A stretch of 64,000 nucleotides of DNA, taken from positions 868,001 through 932,000 of the forward strand of contig NZ_CP062260.1 in the NCBI RefSeq assembly GCF_014863545.1. Reading direction: 5' to 3'. A program made the position numbers and the translations under genes. Origin of the DNA: Paenibacillus sp. JNUCC32. Lineage in GTDB: Bacteria > Bacillota > Bacilli > Paenibacillales > Paenibacillaceae. Below, in pieces: positions 26,365 to 34,768 of the stretch (position 1 is the stretch's first letter; every line of letters begins with the position of its first letter). Under the pieces are notes generated by a model. That model made no database searches and was not told where the DNA came from. It was given only the letters and a program-made list of their open reading frames with translations.

Positions 26365-27375
26365 TTGGAACACTTATTTCAGGAGCTTTTACAGCATTAT
26401 TTTAATGGCCCTGTGTCTTCGATCGAGACCGTGCCTTTCGGCATGACGAATGATTCCCGAATTGTCGTAATGAACCAAAAGAAATACGTCGCGAGAATAT
26501 ACAATCGTCACACGAAGAATGAAGAGAGATTACAGTTTGAGGTTGGACTAACAGCCTATCTGGAGAGTTGTTGCTTATCGTTTGATGTTCCATGTTTCGT
26601 CTCCAGTAAGGATGATGCCAAGTACGTGGTTCTATCGGATGGTTCCCTGGGCTCCCTGACATGGTTTATCGAAGGAGAGGTACCTGACCTATCCAGCATG
26701 TCCGATGTGCTTAGTTATGGGCGGACAGTTGGGGAAATATCATATGCTCTTCAACAATTCGAATCGGATTCCGTTGATGTAGCTTATCCTGCGATTGCGT
26801 TCCATGATTTTTACAACCTCCATTCTCTAGCCAATCAGACGAAAATTAATGAGTTTTTGGTATGCCCTCCATTTGAGATTGATGCCGAACAGATAGCGGT
26901 TTTGCAAGGATACTATGAATGTGGGTTTAACCGTGCACCTGAATTGAATGTGCTGCCAAAGCAAATGGTCCATCATGATATTTTAGTTTTCAATCTCTTG
27001 ATCGATCCCCAGTCCAGGGAGATGAGTGGTGTATTGGATTTTGATTTTGCCGCTAGGGACATACGGATATGGGAACTATCCATCTGTCTGAACCATCTTC
27101 TTCAGCATGAGGACCAGACCTTGACGAAGGTCGAATTATTTTTAGATGAGTATCGAAAAAATATGAGGTTAACCCGTGCAGAGATCGATTGGATTCCCTA
27201 TACCATGCAGTTATATTATGTTTCGTTATTAAGCATCTATATCGGACAGCATTTGGCCGGAAGGAACATCGCCTCCTATTTTCAACTAATGTTGAAGCAA
27301 CTTATGATCAGAAAAGAATGGATGGAACGGAATCAACATGAGTTTGTTGAGATGTTGTATTCGAAATGTTTATAA
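26365..27375 (+). CDS. APH-fold phosphotransferase
   Basis: 336 residues of the aminoglycoside phosphotransferase/homoserine-kinase-like family. An N-terminal nucleotide loop (VPFGMTNDSRIVV) is followed by KKYVARIYN with the ATP-contacting residue region, then the catalytic HHDILVFN (HxDxxxxN) and the metal site GVLDFDF. The substrate is not predictable; such enzymes phosphorylate small alcohols or amino alcohols. The TTG start follows AAGAGGTG. Codon use is more AT-rich than in most neighbours, hinting at acquisition. Confidence 0.82.
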   Translation: MEHLFQELLQHYFNGPVSSIETVPFGMTNDSRIVVMNQKKYVARIYNRHTKNEERLQFEVGLTAYLESCCLSFDVPCFVSSKDDAKYVVLSDGSLGSLTWFIEGEVPDLSSMSDVLSYGRTVGEISYALQQFESDSVDVAYPAIAFHDFYNLHSLANQTKINEFLVCPPFEIDAEQIAVLQGYYECGFNRAPELNVLPKQMVHHDILVFNLLIDPQSREMSGVLDFDFAARDIRIWELSICLNHLLQHEDQTLTKVELFLDEYRKNMRLTRAEIDWIPYTMQLYYVSLLSIYIGQHLAGRNIASYFQLMLKQLMIRKEWMERNQHEFVEMLYSKCL

Positions 27376-27405
27376 ATGTGCCAAGCAAACAACTTCTAGG
27401 ATGTG

Positions 27406-27627
27406 ATGGATGCTGTGAGATTACCTTATAAAATAGGTTATGCGGTTACGTTGGTTTGGCTGGTCTGGATTGTATACGGTTATATGAATTATGACGATAT
27501 CGCTGAGCGCGGCCAACTGTCCATCGTTCTGTTAAGCGCCGTGATTGGCATCATCCTGCTGCCGATCTATTTTATATCCGTACTGCTGTACTCTGTTTAC
27601 AAACGGGATTCGGGAAAGAAAAAGTAA
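27406..27627 (+). CDS. Small two-TM membrane protein, unknown
   Basis: About 73 residues with two hydrophobic segments (about 10-27 and 43-65) and a Lys-rich tail. The start is unclear: GTG 27403, ATG 27406 or GTG 27415, with only AGGATG upstream. I recognise no family. It ends 11 bases before the peptidase-E-like gene. Confidence 0.5.
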   Translation: MDAVRLPYKIGYAVTLVWLVWIVYGYMNYDDIAERGQLSIVLLSAVIGIILLPIYFISVLLYSVYKRDSGKKK

Positions 27628-27638
27628 GGGGGGATATC

Positions 27639-28334
27639 TTGAAGGATCGATATCTATTTTTGCTTGGCGGTCATTCCTTTCAAGCCGAAGCCAATCGACG
27701 GTTTCTAGAGCAAGCGGGCGGTTCCCATGCCAGGATTGCGTTATGCATCATGAACCGGTCGGGCTGGGAGGAGTATGTCCCGTTGTTTCAGCAGATGTGG
27801 ACTGAAGCGGGAATGACCCAGAACGTGAGCGTGATCGTTCCCGATGAAGACGGGAATCTGGACATGGAACAAGCTGAACAGGTGCTGTCATGGGCCACGG
27901 GAATATTTATTGGCGGGGGAAACACGGAGAAATACCATCGCTATTACGCGACGGGGCCTTTTAAAGAGCTGTTAATCGACCGCTACGAGAACGGCGTTCC
28001 GATTGCTGGCAATTCGGCAGGTGCCCTAATTCTTCCGGAGACATGCCTGATATCCCCGCTTGATAATGAACAAGGCATCATGATGTTTAAGCAAGGCGTA
28101 GGGCTGTTCTCGAATGTCTTGATCAGCGTCCATTATACGGAGTGGGACGACCAGTCCAACCTGCTGCAAGGAATGAAAACAAGGAAAGTGCGTTACGGCA
28201 TCGGCATTGATGAGCAGGCATGCGCCGTTTTTATCAATGGACAGCTGGCGTCCTCGTTGGGGGAATCCGTCTACACCGTAACCTACGAGGATTTTGACGA
28301 GGACCGATATACGATTGTGAAGAGGACATCTTGA
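27639..28334 (+). CDS. Peptidase E / cyanophycinase-like (peptidase S51 family)
   Basis: 231 residues of the class I glutamine-amidotransferase-like fold. FIGGGNTEKYHRYY and the nucleophile elbow IAGNSAGAL (Ser126) match the S51 family (peptidase E, cyanophycinase and relatives). It probably cleaves after Asp or in a similar beta-linked peptide; the actual substrate is unknown. The TTG start follows AAGGGGGG. Confidence 0.85.
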   Translation: MKDRYLFLLGGHSFQAEANRRFLEQAGGSHARIALCIMNRSGWEEYVPLFQQMWTEAGMTQNVSVIVPDEDGNLDMEQAEQVLSWATGIFIGGGNTEKYHRYYATGPFKELLIDRYENGVPIAGNSAGALILPETCLISPLDNEQGIMMFKQGVGLFSNVLISVHYTEWDDQSNLLQGMKTRKVRYGIGIDEQACAVFINGQLASSLGESVYTVTYEDFDEDRYTIVKRTS

Positions 28335-28349
28335 AGGATGTCTTCTTTT
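28319..28349 (+). terminator. Terminator at the end of the peptidase-E-like gene
   Basis: GAAGAGGACATC pairs with GATGTCTTCTTTT (one mismatch) around a 6-base loop; the stem overlaps the last codons of the gene. Confidence 0.65.
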
Positions 28350-28458
28350 ATAGTTCATCCGAAAAGAAGGTCACCTTGAAATAACGTATCGGGGATCTGG
28401 TTTTTCTATCGCAAGTGTGTCAAGATAAACGGAAAATAGACGGAGGAGATTGGACGGA

Positions 28459-28812
28459 ATGATCTATCATATTATTTCGAAGCAAGCATGGATGGAAGCG
28501 CAAGGCAAGGACATGTACGAGCCGCCAAGCCTGCAGACGGACCGATTTATTCACTGCTCGACCGAGGCGCAAGTCAGCGGCGTAGCTAACACAATGTACA
28601 CTGGCAGAACCGATCTGATCGTTCTGGGGATTCAAGAAGATCAGGTGGACGCGGAGATCATTTTTGAGGATTTATATGAGCTGAATCAGCTGTATCCGCA
28701 TATTTATGGCGGGTTAAACCTGAATGCGGTCCGGAAGGTTTATCGTTTGGAGGCGGATAAGGACGGCGCTTTTGCGTTCCAGGCTTCTCCTGAGCTTGAG
28801 TATAAAGGATAG
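28459..28812 (+). CDS. DUF952 protein
   Basis: 117 residues with the DUF952 pattern: MIYHIISKQAWMEA at the start, then YEPPSLQTDRFIHCSTEAQV. The ATG at 28459 is well spaced from CGGAGGAG; the TTG at 28450 is too close. The family resembles glutathione S-transferase-associated or ADP-ribosyl-like small proteins; function unknown. Confidence 0.85.
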   Translation: MIYHIISKQAWMEAQGKDMYEPPSLQTDRFIHCSTEAQVSGVANTMYTGRTDLIVLGIQEDQVDAEIIFEDLYELNQLYPHIYGGLNLNAVRKVYRLEADKDGAFAFQASPELEYKG

Positions 28813-28855
28813 AAAGGCCGTCATACCTTAACATAATCCAAAGGAGGAGGCATGT

Positions 28856-29143
28856 ATGATACTCGAAGTCGCCATGCTGCAGGTAAAGCAAGGACAAACG
28901 TCGGATTTTGAACGGAATTTCCAAGTCGCGTCAGGAATCATCTCGAAGATGAAGGGCTACATCCATCATGAGCTGAAGCGTTGCTTGGAAGATGATCATA
29001 AGTACATTCTGCTGGTGAAATGGGAGACCCTGGAGGATCACACGATAGGTTTTCGGGAATCCGCGGAATATCAGGACTGGAAACAACGGCTGCATCACTT
29101 TTACGATCCGTTCCCTGTTGTAGAACATTATGAAGAGGTGTGA
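28856..29143 (+). CDS. Antibiotic biosynthesis monooxygenase (ABM) domain protein
   Basis: 95 residues of a ferredoxin-like ABM fold (PF03992). Motifs: EVAMLQVKQGQTSDFERNF and YILLVKWETLEDHTIGFRES. Members include quinone monooxygenases and heme-degrading enzymes, and many are uncharacterised. The ATG follows AAAGGAGGAGG. Its stop overlaps the GTG of a truncated DinB frame. Confidence 0.85.
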   Translation: MILEVAMLQVKQGQTSDFERNFQVASGIISKMKGYIHHELKRCLEDDHKYILLVKWETLEDHTIGFRESAEYQDWKQRLHHFYDPFPVVEHYEEV

Positions 29144-29406
29144 ATCGAAGCATTATTTTTAAAGCCTCTGAACAAGCCATGCCCACCGGTATATTATCTT
29201 ATGATGAAACGATGGATAAGCTGAATCGAGTACGGGAAACAACGAAGCAGATCATAACGAAGCTGGATGAGCGAAATACGAATGATCTGCACGATCCTCA
29301 CCCGTATGGATTCGAGCTGAATGCTGAACAATGGGCCCATTTTATAGCGATACACGAGACCCTGCATATCAGACAGCTGGGACGTATCCGGGAGGCGAAT
29401 CAATAA
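29140..29406 (+). pseudogene. DinB family, C-terminal fragment
   Basis: 88 codons resembling only the second half of a DinB protein: SYDETMDKLNRVRETTKQ, then HPYGFELNAEQWAHF and the metal-site HETLHIRQLGRI. The first helices, with their conserved His, are missing, and the upstream sequence codes for the intact ABM protein. The frame opens with a GTG overlapping the ABM stop. Most likely a truncated gene left by a deletion, possibly still translated by coupling. Confidence 0.6.
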
Positions 29407-29424
29407 CCGTTAAGGCAGGTGTTC

Positions 29425-30339
29425 ATGTTGAACGTCGAAGAGTTGATGACAGAGGTATACGGCATTCTGCCGCTTAAGGTCGAGCCCATGTCATTCGGCC
29501 ATACCAATCAGGTGTACAGCGTAACATTTCCGGACCGGCAAATCATTCTCCGAACCAATCGCAAGCCCGACGTCCTGAAGCATACTGCAAACAACATAGC
29601 GATCCTATCATCGCTGGGCTTGCCGGTACCGAGCGTGATTCGAACGGATGTGTCCCTTCAGAAGGTCCCCTATGCATACATGATGCTGGAGCATGTTCCG
29701 GGCCGTGATCTGCGATATGAGCTTGAGGGCATGACGGATGAACAATTGGACGATCTCGCCGGACAGATCATCGTTTTCCAGCGCAAGGTGTCCGAGCTTC
29801 CCTTGGGCACCGGGTTCGGATGGGTTCCGATCGGAGAGCAGGGGCCTTTTACATCCTGGGCGGAGATCATCGATCGTGATATCCGCGATCATATCGGCAA
29901 CATTACCGGTGAGGTTGCCCCGGACATCATCGTTCAATTGCAGCACATCAAGCGGCGATACGAGCCTGATTTCGACCGGATAGAGCCTGTCTGTTTCCTG
30001 GATGATCTCACGATCAAGAACGTGATTGTGTCCGATGGCACGCTGCAAGGTATCGTGGATTTCGATTGGGTCTGTTATGGAGATCCGCTGTACATGATCG
30101 CCCTCACCCAAACGGCGGTGGTCTCTGATATCGGAGACCGGGGAATGGCCTACGTGGAGGCGTTATGCAGGCATTGGGGAGCGGACCGGGAACAGCGGGC
30201 ACTGATTGATTTTTATTCCGTCGTACATGCGCTGGCTTTTATCGGCCATCATCAGAGGGAGCGGAACGAGGCCTGCAAACAGCGCATGGTTTCATTCATA
30301 GTAGACAAAATAAAGCATGATGCAAACAGAACCGCATGA
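29425..30339 (+). CDS. APH-fold phosphotransferase, variant catalytic loop
   Basis: About 304 residues. The N-lobe nucleotide loop is FGHTNQVYSVTF and the ATP-contacting strand IILRTNRK. The catalytic loop reads FLDDLTIKN where the family usually has HGDxxxxN: His is Leu but the catalytic Asp and Asn remain. The metal Asp is in GIVDFDW. It probably phosphorylates a small alcohol; substrate unknown. The start may be 29419 (GTG), 29425 (ATG) or 29428 (TTG). A bidirectional terminator overlaps its end. Confidence 0.82.
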   Translation: MLNVEELMTEVYGILPLKVEPMSFGHTNQVYSVTFPDRQIILRTNRKPDVLKHTANNIAILSSLGLPVPSVIRTDVSLQKVPYAYMMLEHVPGRDLRYELEGMTDEQLDDLAGQIIVFQRKVSELPLGTGFGWVPIGEQGPFTSWAEIIDRDIRDHIGNITGEVAPDIIVQLQHIKRRYEPDFDRIEPVCFLDDLTIKNVIVSDGTLQGIVDFDWVCYGDPLYMIALTQTAVVSDIGDRGMAYVEALCRHWGADREQRALIDFYSVVHALAFIGHHQRERNEACKQRMVSFIVDKIKHDANRTA

Positions 30340-30363
30340 GCTTAAGAGCCCATGCGGTTCTTG
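30329..30363. terminator. Bidirectional terminator between convergent genes
   Basis: GAACCGCATG pairs perfectly with CATGCGGTTC around a 12-base loop, at the end of the kinase gene and just past the stop of the minus-strand small protein. Confidence 0.7.
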
Positions 30364-30371
30364 TTGTCTTA

Positions 30372-30584
30372 TCAAGAAGTTGGCGCAAATCCCACTCTCG
30401 GTTTGTCCCGTTCCTTGGTATTCACCGAAACGTAGCGGATCGCGGTTAACGGTACATACAGCATCTCGTATTCATCTTTGTATCGGATGAATTGTTCGCC
30501 TACTTCCTCCAGCGTGCCGTTCCGCACATAACTTCCATCCGTAAAATAGATGCTCACTTCCTGATTCAGCAAATTTTTCAGCAT
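30372..30584 (-). CDS. Small beta-rich protein of unknown function (DUF2642-like?)
   Basis: 70 residues with an Sm/SH3-like alternation of strands: VSIYFTDGSYVRNGTLEEV, then EMLYVPLTAIRYVSV. The pattern resembles small DUF2642-type Bacillus proteins; this is a tentative match. The ATG follows AAGGAGTGAACCGTAT, a good RBS. It lies downstream of clpP on the same strand. Confidence 0.6.
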   Translation of the reverse strand: MLKNLLNQEVSIYFTDGSYVRNGTLEEVGEQFIRYKDEYEMLYVPLTAIRYVSVNTKERDKPRVGFAPTS

Positions 30585-30655
30585 ATACGGTTCACTCCTT
30601 GTGAATAAAATAGAGTATCGGGGCTAAACGGATCATGGGCATTCATCGGATAGCG

Positions 30656-31237
30656 TCACAGTTTGGTGACGATGTCGTCAATGATCCCGTATTCCTTCGC
30701 TTCTTCCGCCGACATAAAATAATCCCGCTCCATATCCTTTTCGACGCGTTCGACGGACTGACCTGTGCGCTCGGATATAATATGCGCCAGCTTCTCACGG
30801 GTTTTCAGGATGCGTTTCGCCGTAATGGCGATATCGGTGGCCTGCCCCTGTACACCGCCCAGCGGCTGATGGATCATAATTTCGCTGTTCGGCAGAGCGA
30901 GGCGCTTGCCTTTGGCGCCGGCCAGCAGCAGGATCGCACCGTATGATGCGGCGAATCCCGTGCAGATGGTGTTGACTTGAGGTTTGATAATCTGCATGGT
31001 ATCGTAAATGCCAAAGCCCGCGGATACCGAGCCGCCCGGACTGTTGATGTACATGTGGATATCCTTCTCAGGGTCCTCGGCCGCAAGAAACAACAGCTGT
31101 GCGATAATGCTGTTTGCGATGGCGTCATCGATGGCTGCGCCCACAAAGACGATCCGATCCTTCAGCAGTCGGGAATAAATATCGTATGATCGTTCGCCAC
31201 GGTTGGTTTGCTCAACAACATAAGGAACAATATTCAT
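30656..31237 (-). CDS. clpP: ClpP-type protease subunit (second ClpP)
   Basis: 193 residues from the ATG at 31237 (behind GGAGGATGAAACC); longer readings into the upstream region are not supported. The ClpP triad is complete: Ser98 in GFAASYGA, His123 in MIHQP, and Asp172 in [16 protein letters not shown] is the oxyanion region. The sequence is that of a functional ClpP peptidase that would form rings with an AAA+ unfoldase, but it differs from the canonical housekeeping GMAASMGA motif and lies away from the usual clpP surroundings, so it is likely a paralogue. It is divergent from the sigma-factor gene. Confidence 0.92.
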   Translation of the reverse strand: MNIVPYVVEQTNRGERSYDIYSRLLKDRIVFVGAAIDDAIANSIIAQLLFLAAEDPEKDIHMYINSPGGSVSAGFGIYDTMQIIKPQVNTICTGFAASYGAILLLAGAKGKRLALPNSEIMIHQPLGGVQGQATDIAITAKRILKTREKLAHIISERTGQSVERVEKDMERDYFMSAEEAKEYGIIDDIVTKL

Positions 31238-31414
31238 GGTTTCATCCTCCATCTTCGTAAGGTTTTCGTGATTCAGCAAGTAAACGAAGAGACCGCTGCA
31301 AAAGATACGAAAGAAACCATGAAATATATTTTTGATGACCGAGTAACGAAAAGCACGCTTCATTCGTTTACCTATAAGATATCCTACCGAGATGTGGAAA
31401 GGAGTTGGATTCCG

Positions 31415-32149
31415 ATGACGATCTATCGACCGAGCGCCACCACGGCGGCCGACCAGGGCCTGGCGGAGCTGAATGCTGCCCTGCACAGGTATTGTCTGTC
31501 CCTTACAAACTCCTCATGGGATTCCGATGATCTGGTGCAGGACACATGGATCAAGGCGCTGGAACATTTGCGGCAGCGGAGCCATGCCAATCCCGAAGCT
31601 CTCCTGCTTCGGATCGCCAAGAATACATGGATTGACCGGGTCCGCCGGGATCAGACCTACCGACGAATTCTGGATGAGAAGCTGGAACACGTATTGCCTA
31701 AAGAAGAAGCCTCGAACGAGGACGGCAAGCTGAACATCGAGTTCGCCTTTCAATGGCTGATGGAACATTTGTCGCCCCTGCAGCGAACGGTGCTGCTGCT
31801 CCGTGAAGTGTACGAATATTCCATTTCGGAAACCGCGAATATGCTGCAAACGACGGACGGAGCGGTAAAAGCGGCCCTTCATCGAGCTCAAAAGGTGCTG
31901 CAATCGTTGAACCCGGAGGAAGAGGAGCTTGGATTGGCTATGCCCGAAGAGGCAGAGATGACCCTGAATCTTCAGGCATTGGCAGAGGCATACCAATCCG
32001 GGGATGTCGAAGCTGTCGTTAGGCTGATTCAATGGAACAGCAGCGGGGCATCGGCCATTGGAAGCATGGCTCCGATGGAGGTTCAATCGCCGACCGCGAG
32101 TTATATGATGTATGGCGGGTATTCGGCCGACATGCGAATGGCCGCGTAA
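31415..32149 (+). CDS. ECF-type RNA polymerase sigma factor with C-terminal extension
   Basis: 244 residues from the ATG at 31415, behind AAAGGAG. The longer frame from 31208 has no RBS and overlaps the clpP leader on the other strand. Region 2 is [26 protein letters not shown]; region 4 is [26 protein letters not shown], then [11 protein letters not shown]. After region 4 a further 70 residues ([23 protein letters not shown]) resemble the SnoaL-like extension of some ECF groups that may replace an anti-sigma factor. A terminator follows. Target genes unknown. Confidence 0.88.
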   Translation: MTIYRPSATTAADQGLAELNAALHRYCLSLTNSSWDSDDLVQDTWIKALEHLRQRSHANPEALLLRIAKNTWIDRVRRDQTYRRILDEKLEHVLPKEEASNEDGKLNIEFAFQWLMEHLSPLQRTVLLLREVYEYSISETANMLQTTDGAVKAALHRAQKVLQSLNPEEEELGLAMPEEAEMTLNLQALAEAYQSGDVEAVVRLIQWNSSGASAIGSMAPMEVQSPTASYMMYGGYSADMRMAA

Positions 32150-32186
32150 AGCGAAGATTCGACCAGGTGGATCATACATTGCCGTT

Positions 32187-32219
32187 AAGGCCGGAGCAGA
32201 AGCTGCTCCGGCCTTTTTT
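32187..32219 (+). terminator. Intrinsic terminator after the sigma-factor gene
   Basis: AAGGCCGGAGCAG pairs perfectly with CTGCTCCGGCCTT (13 bp, 3-base loop), then a T-run. Confidence 0.9.
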
Positions 32220-32339
32220 GACGAGGATTAACAACCGGTGAATAGGGACAACCGATATACATGAATCTCCGTCCATCGTATCGTCTTCCAGCCCTTGGGG
32301 ATGTATACTATAACCAAGCAGATCGGACAGGAATGAGGG

Positions 32340-32852
32340 ATGAGGTTGCAGACCGAAGTGAAGCTGTACACCATGTGCATGATCCAAGACGGAAGCAGAA
32401 TTTTGCTGATGAACAGACCGGATGACAAAGGTTTCCCCGGATATATTGCCCCCGGCGGCAAGGTGGATTTTCCGGAAAGCATTGTAAACGGAGCCATTCG
32501 GGAGGTTCGGGAGGAAACCGGCTTGATTGTGAAGGACATCATCTATAAAGGCCTTGAAGAATCCTGTGAACCGAATACGGGGCTTCGGTACATGGTATTT
32601 AATTATTTGGCCACTTCCTTTGAAGGGGAGCTGCTGGAGCATCCTCCCGAAGGGGAGCTGTTATGGGTGGATCGCGAAGAGGCGTTGAAACTGCCCATGC
32701 AGGATTGGTTTAAACGAAGGTTTCCTTTGTTTTTCGAAGAGGGGACGTTTGAATTAAGCGAGATATGGGATGAGCAGACAGGACACGTTCTGGAGGAAAT
32801 GGTCAGGCGGTATCCTGCAAGAATACCACAGGCGGCAGGTCTCGCCGATTAA
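32340..32852 (+). CDS. Nudix hydrolase (8-oxo-dGTP diphosphatase-like)
   Basis: 170 residues. The full Nudix box GGKVDFPESIVNGAIREVREETGL follows a strand with ILLMNRPDDKGFPGYIAPGGK, a pattern common in MutT-type 8-oxo-dGTP diphosphatases that remove oxidised nucleotides. The exact substrate is inferred. It begins at ATG 32340 with only a weak RBS (GGAATGAGG). It precedes a HAD gene by 18 bases, probably in the same operon with fosB. Confidence 0.82.
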   Translation: MRLQTEVKLYTMCMIQDGSRILLMNRPDDKGFPGYIAPGGKVDFPESIVNGAIREVREETGLIVKDIIYKGLEESCEPNTGLRYMVFNYLATSFEGELLEHPPEGELLWVDREEALKLPMQDWFKRRFPLFFEEGTFELSEIWDEQTGHVLEEMVRRYPARIPQAAGLAD

Positions 32853-32870
32853 CGAAGGGAGCGTTGCGGC

Positions 32871-33584
32871 ATGGCGGTCAAGGCGGTGTTCTTCGATTTA
32901 TATGAGACGTTAATCACGGAGTTCGCAGACGGCAAGCGGGTATCCAAGAGATCCTATGACTATATGGATAGACTCGGGCTTTCGGACGCGGAGTTTAAAC
33001 AGGAGTGGAGCACTCGTTCGGAGCGAAGAATGAATGGGCATTTTCCCGACTATCATTCGGTGATCCGTGACATTCTGGATTCTCGCAGTTTGCCCTATCC
33101 TCAGGAACACGTGGAATTCCTATATCAGTCGAGAGTCGGCGAGAAGAAAATTCCTTTCCAAACAATCTCGAAGGAGATCTGCAGGCTGCTGGAACTTCTG
33201 CGTGAACGGGGACTGAGGCTGGGCTTGATCAGCAATTGCTCGGAAGAAGAGGTGGTTTCTTTTGGCCAGAGCGGATTGGCCCCCTACTTCGATGACGTTA
33301 TCTTCTCTTATCAGGTTGGGGTAGCCAAGCCGAATGCAGAAATCTATCGCTTGGCTTGTGAGCGCTTATCCGTAAGACCGGAGGATGCCCTGTTTATCGG
33401 GGACGGCGGTTCAGATGAGCTGAGAGGCGCGGGGAGTGCCGGATTAAGGCCATATCACGCCTATTGGTACAATACGTTTATGGAGAGCGGGTATGAGAAG
33501 ATCCGTCAACCGCTGCATGTGCTGGACATCATTGAATCTATAATAGAAAGGGAGCCGCCGAACAATGAATCTGCAGGCCATTAA
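32871..33584 (+). CDS. HAD family hydrolase
   Basis: 237 residues. Motif I is FFDLYETL, motif II is LISNCS, the motif III Lys is in [10 protein letters not shown], and motif IV is [10 protein letters not shown]. The substrate is not predictable; this subgroup includes phosphoglycolate and similar phosphatases. The gene overlaps the start of fosB by 20 bases. The ATG follows AAGGGAGCG. Confidence 0.88.
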   Translation: MAVKAVFFDLYETLITEFADGKRVSKRSYDYMDRLGLSDAEFKQEWSTRSERRMNGHFPDYHSVIRDILDSRSLPYPQEHVEFLYQSRVGEKKIPFQTISKEICRLLELLRERGLRLGLISNCSEEEVVSFGQSGLAPYFDDVIFSYQVGVAKPNAEIYRLACERLSVRPEDALFIGDGGSDELRGAGSAGLRPYHAYWYNTFMESGYEKIRQPLHVLDIIESIIEREPPNNESAGH

Positions 33585-33990
33585 CCATCTCTGCTTTTCA
33601 GTTTCGCACTTGGAACGGTCCATTGATTTTTACAGGGACGTGTTTGGAGCCAAGCTTCTGGTCAGAGGGCGAAAGCTGGCTTATTTCGATCTGAACGGGC
33701 TGTGGATTGCTCTAAACGAAGAAGACGTGGACCGAAGCACGGCAAACAGAGCCTATACGCATATTGCATTTACCATCGATGAGCAGGATGTGGAACCGAC
33801 GCTGCTTCGCCTTCAATCGCTCCAAGTGGAGATTTTGCCGGGTAGGGCAAGGGACGAGAAGGATAAGAAGTCGATTTACTTCCTGGATCCGGACGGCCAC
33901 ATGTTCGAGTTTCATACGGGCGGATTGCAGGACAGACTGGACTATTACCGAACGGACAAAGAGCATATGATCTTTTACGATACCGAGTAG
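33565..33990 (+). CDS. fosB: FosB fosfomycin resistance thiol transferase
   Basis: 141 residues closely matching FosB of Bacillus. The glyoxalase/VOC fold carries metal ligands His8 ([10 protein letters not shown]), His66 (YTHIAFTI) and Glu115 (FEFHTG) at almost the numbers known for FosB, and [12 protein letters not shown] is typical. FosB adds a thiol (bacillithiol or cysteine) to fosfomycin. The RBS is AAAGGGAG inside the end of the HAD gene, so translation is likely coupled. Intrinsic fosB genes are common in Bacillales; no mobile element is seen nearby. Confidence 0.93.
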   Translation: MNLQAINHLCFSVSHLERSIDFYRDVFGAKLLVRGRKLAYFDLNGLWIALNEEDVDRSTANRAYTHIAFTIDEQDVEPTLLRLQSLQVEILPGRARDEKDKKSIYFLDPDGHMFEFHTGGLQDRLDYYRTDKEHMIFYDTE

Positions 33991-34030
33991 TTGGGAGAGG
34001 AACGATTCCAATTCCAGAGGAGATGAGACG

Positions 34031-34615
34031 ATGAACCTTGCCAACCGCATAACGATAGCCAGGATGTTATTGATTCCCGTATTTATTTTATTTTTTGCCG
34101 AGTATCCACTATGGTTGACCGAGAACAGCCGCTTCTTCGGATTCATTCATGCTTATGGAACCTACATCGCGCTGGGCGTGTTCATTCTTGCGTCGGCTAC
34201 GGACAAGCTGGACGGTTACATTGCACGGAAATTGAACCAAATCACGAACCTTGGAAAATTGCTGGACCCGCTCGCAGATAAACTGCTCATATCGGTCGCC
34301 TTAATCATGATGGTTCAATCCGGCATGGTTGCGACTTGGATCGCCGTTGCCATCATCGCCCGGGAATTCGTCATTACGGGACTTCGGATGGTCGCCTCCG
34401 AGCAGGGAATCGCATTGTCCGCTGATAGGCTCGGCAAATTGAAAATGGTCCTTCAAGTCACTGCCATAGCAGCGGTATTGCTGGATAACGCTCCGTTTAC
34501 GTTCATCAGGATGGTCCAAGTGGACGAGATGCTCATGCTTGCGGCAGTAGCCTTAACGATTTACTCAGGCATCCATTATTTATTGAACAATGTTAAACTC
34601 ATTAAACTTAGCTGA
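34031..34615 (+). CDS. pgsA: CDP-diacylglycerol--glycerol-3-phosphate 3-phosphatidyltransferase
   Basis: 194 residues with several membrane helices and a complete CDP-alcohol phosphotransferase motif: Asp58, Asp61-Gly62, Ala65-Arg66, Gly75, Asp79 and Asp83. It makes phosphatidylglycerol phosphate, the first step towards phosphatidylglycerol and cardiolipin. The N-terminus MNLANRITIARMLLIP is the PgsA signature. The ATG follows GAGGAG. It is a different family from the preceding genes and is probably separately expressed. Confidence 0.93.
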   Translation: MNLANRITIARMLLIPVFILFFAEYPLWLTENSRFFGFIHAYGTYIALGVFILASATDKLDGYIARKLNQITNLGKLLDPLADKLLISVALIMMVQSGMVATWIAVAIIAREFVITGLRMVASEQGIALSADRLGKLKMVLQVTAIAAVLLDNAPFTFIRMVQVDEMLMLAAVALTIYSGIHYLLNNVKLIKLS

Positions 34616-34768
34616 AGAGTAGTTTTTTTTGAACAACCGAAGTTGGGAAAATATCCTACTTTGTGCCCATTTTGGGCTCGGAAGGTAACGATTTGAACCG
34701 GGACTGTCGATATACAGATAGACTGGAAAAAAAGCCTGCGAGACAGAAGGTACAAAGGAGAGAAATAA

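Noticed and set aside
31208..31414. N-terminal extension of the sigma factor
   Set aside because: It overlaps the clpP leader, has no RBS and lies ahead of region 2 with no known domain.
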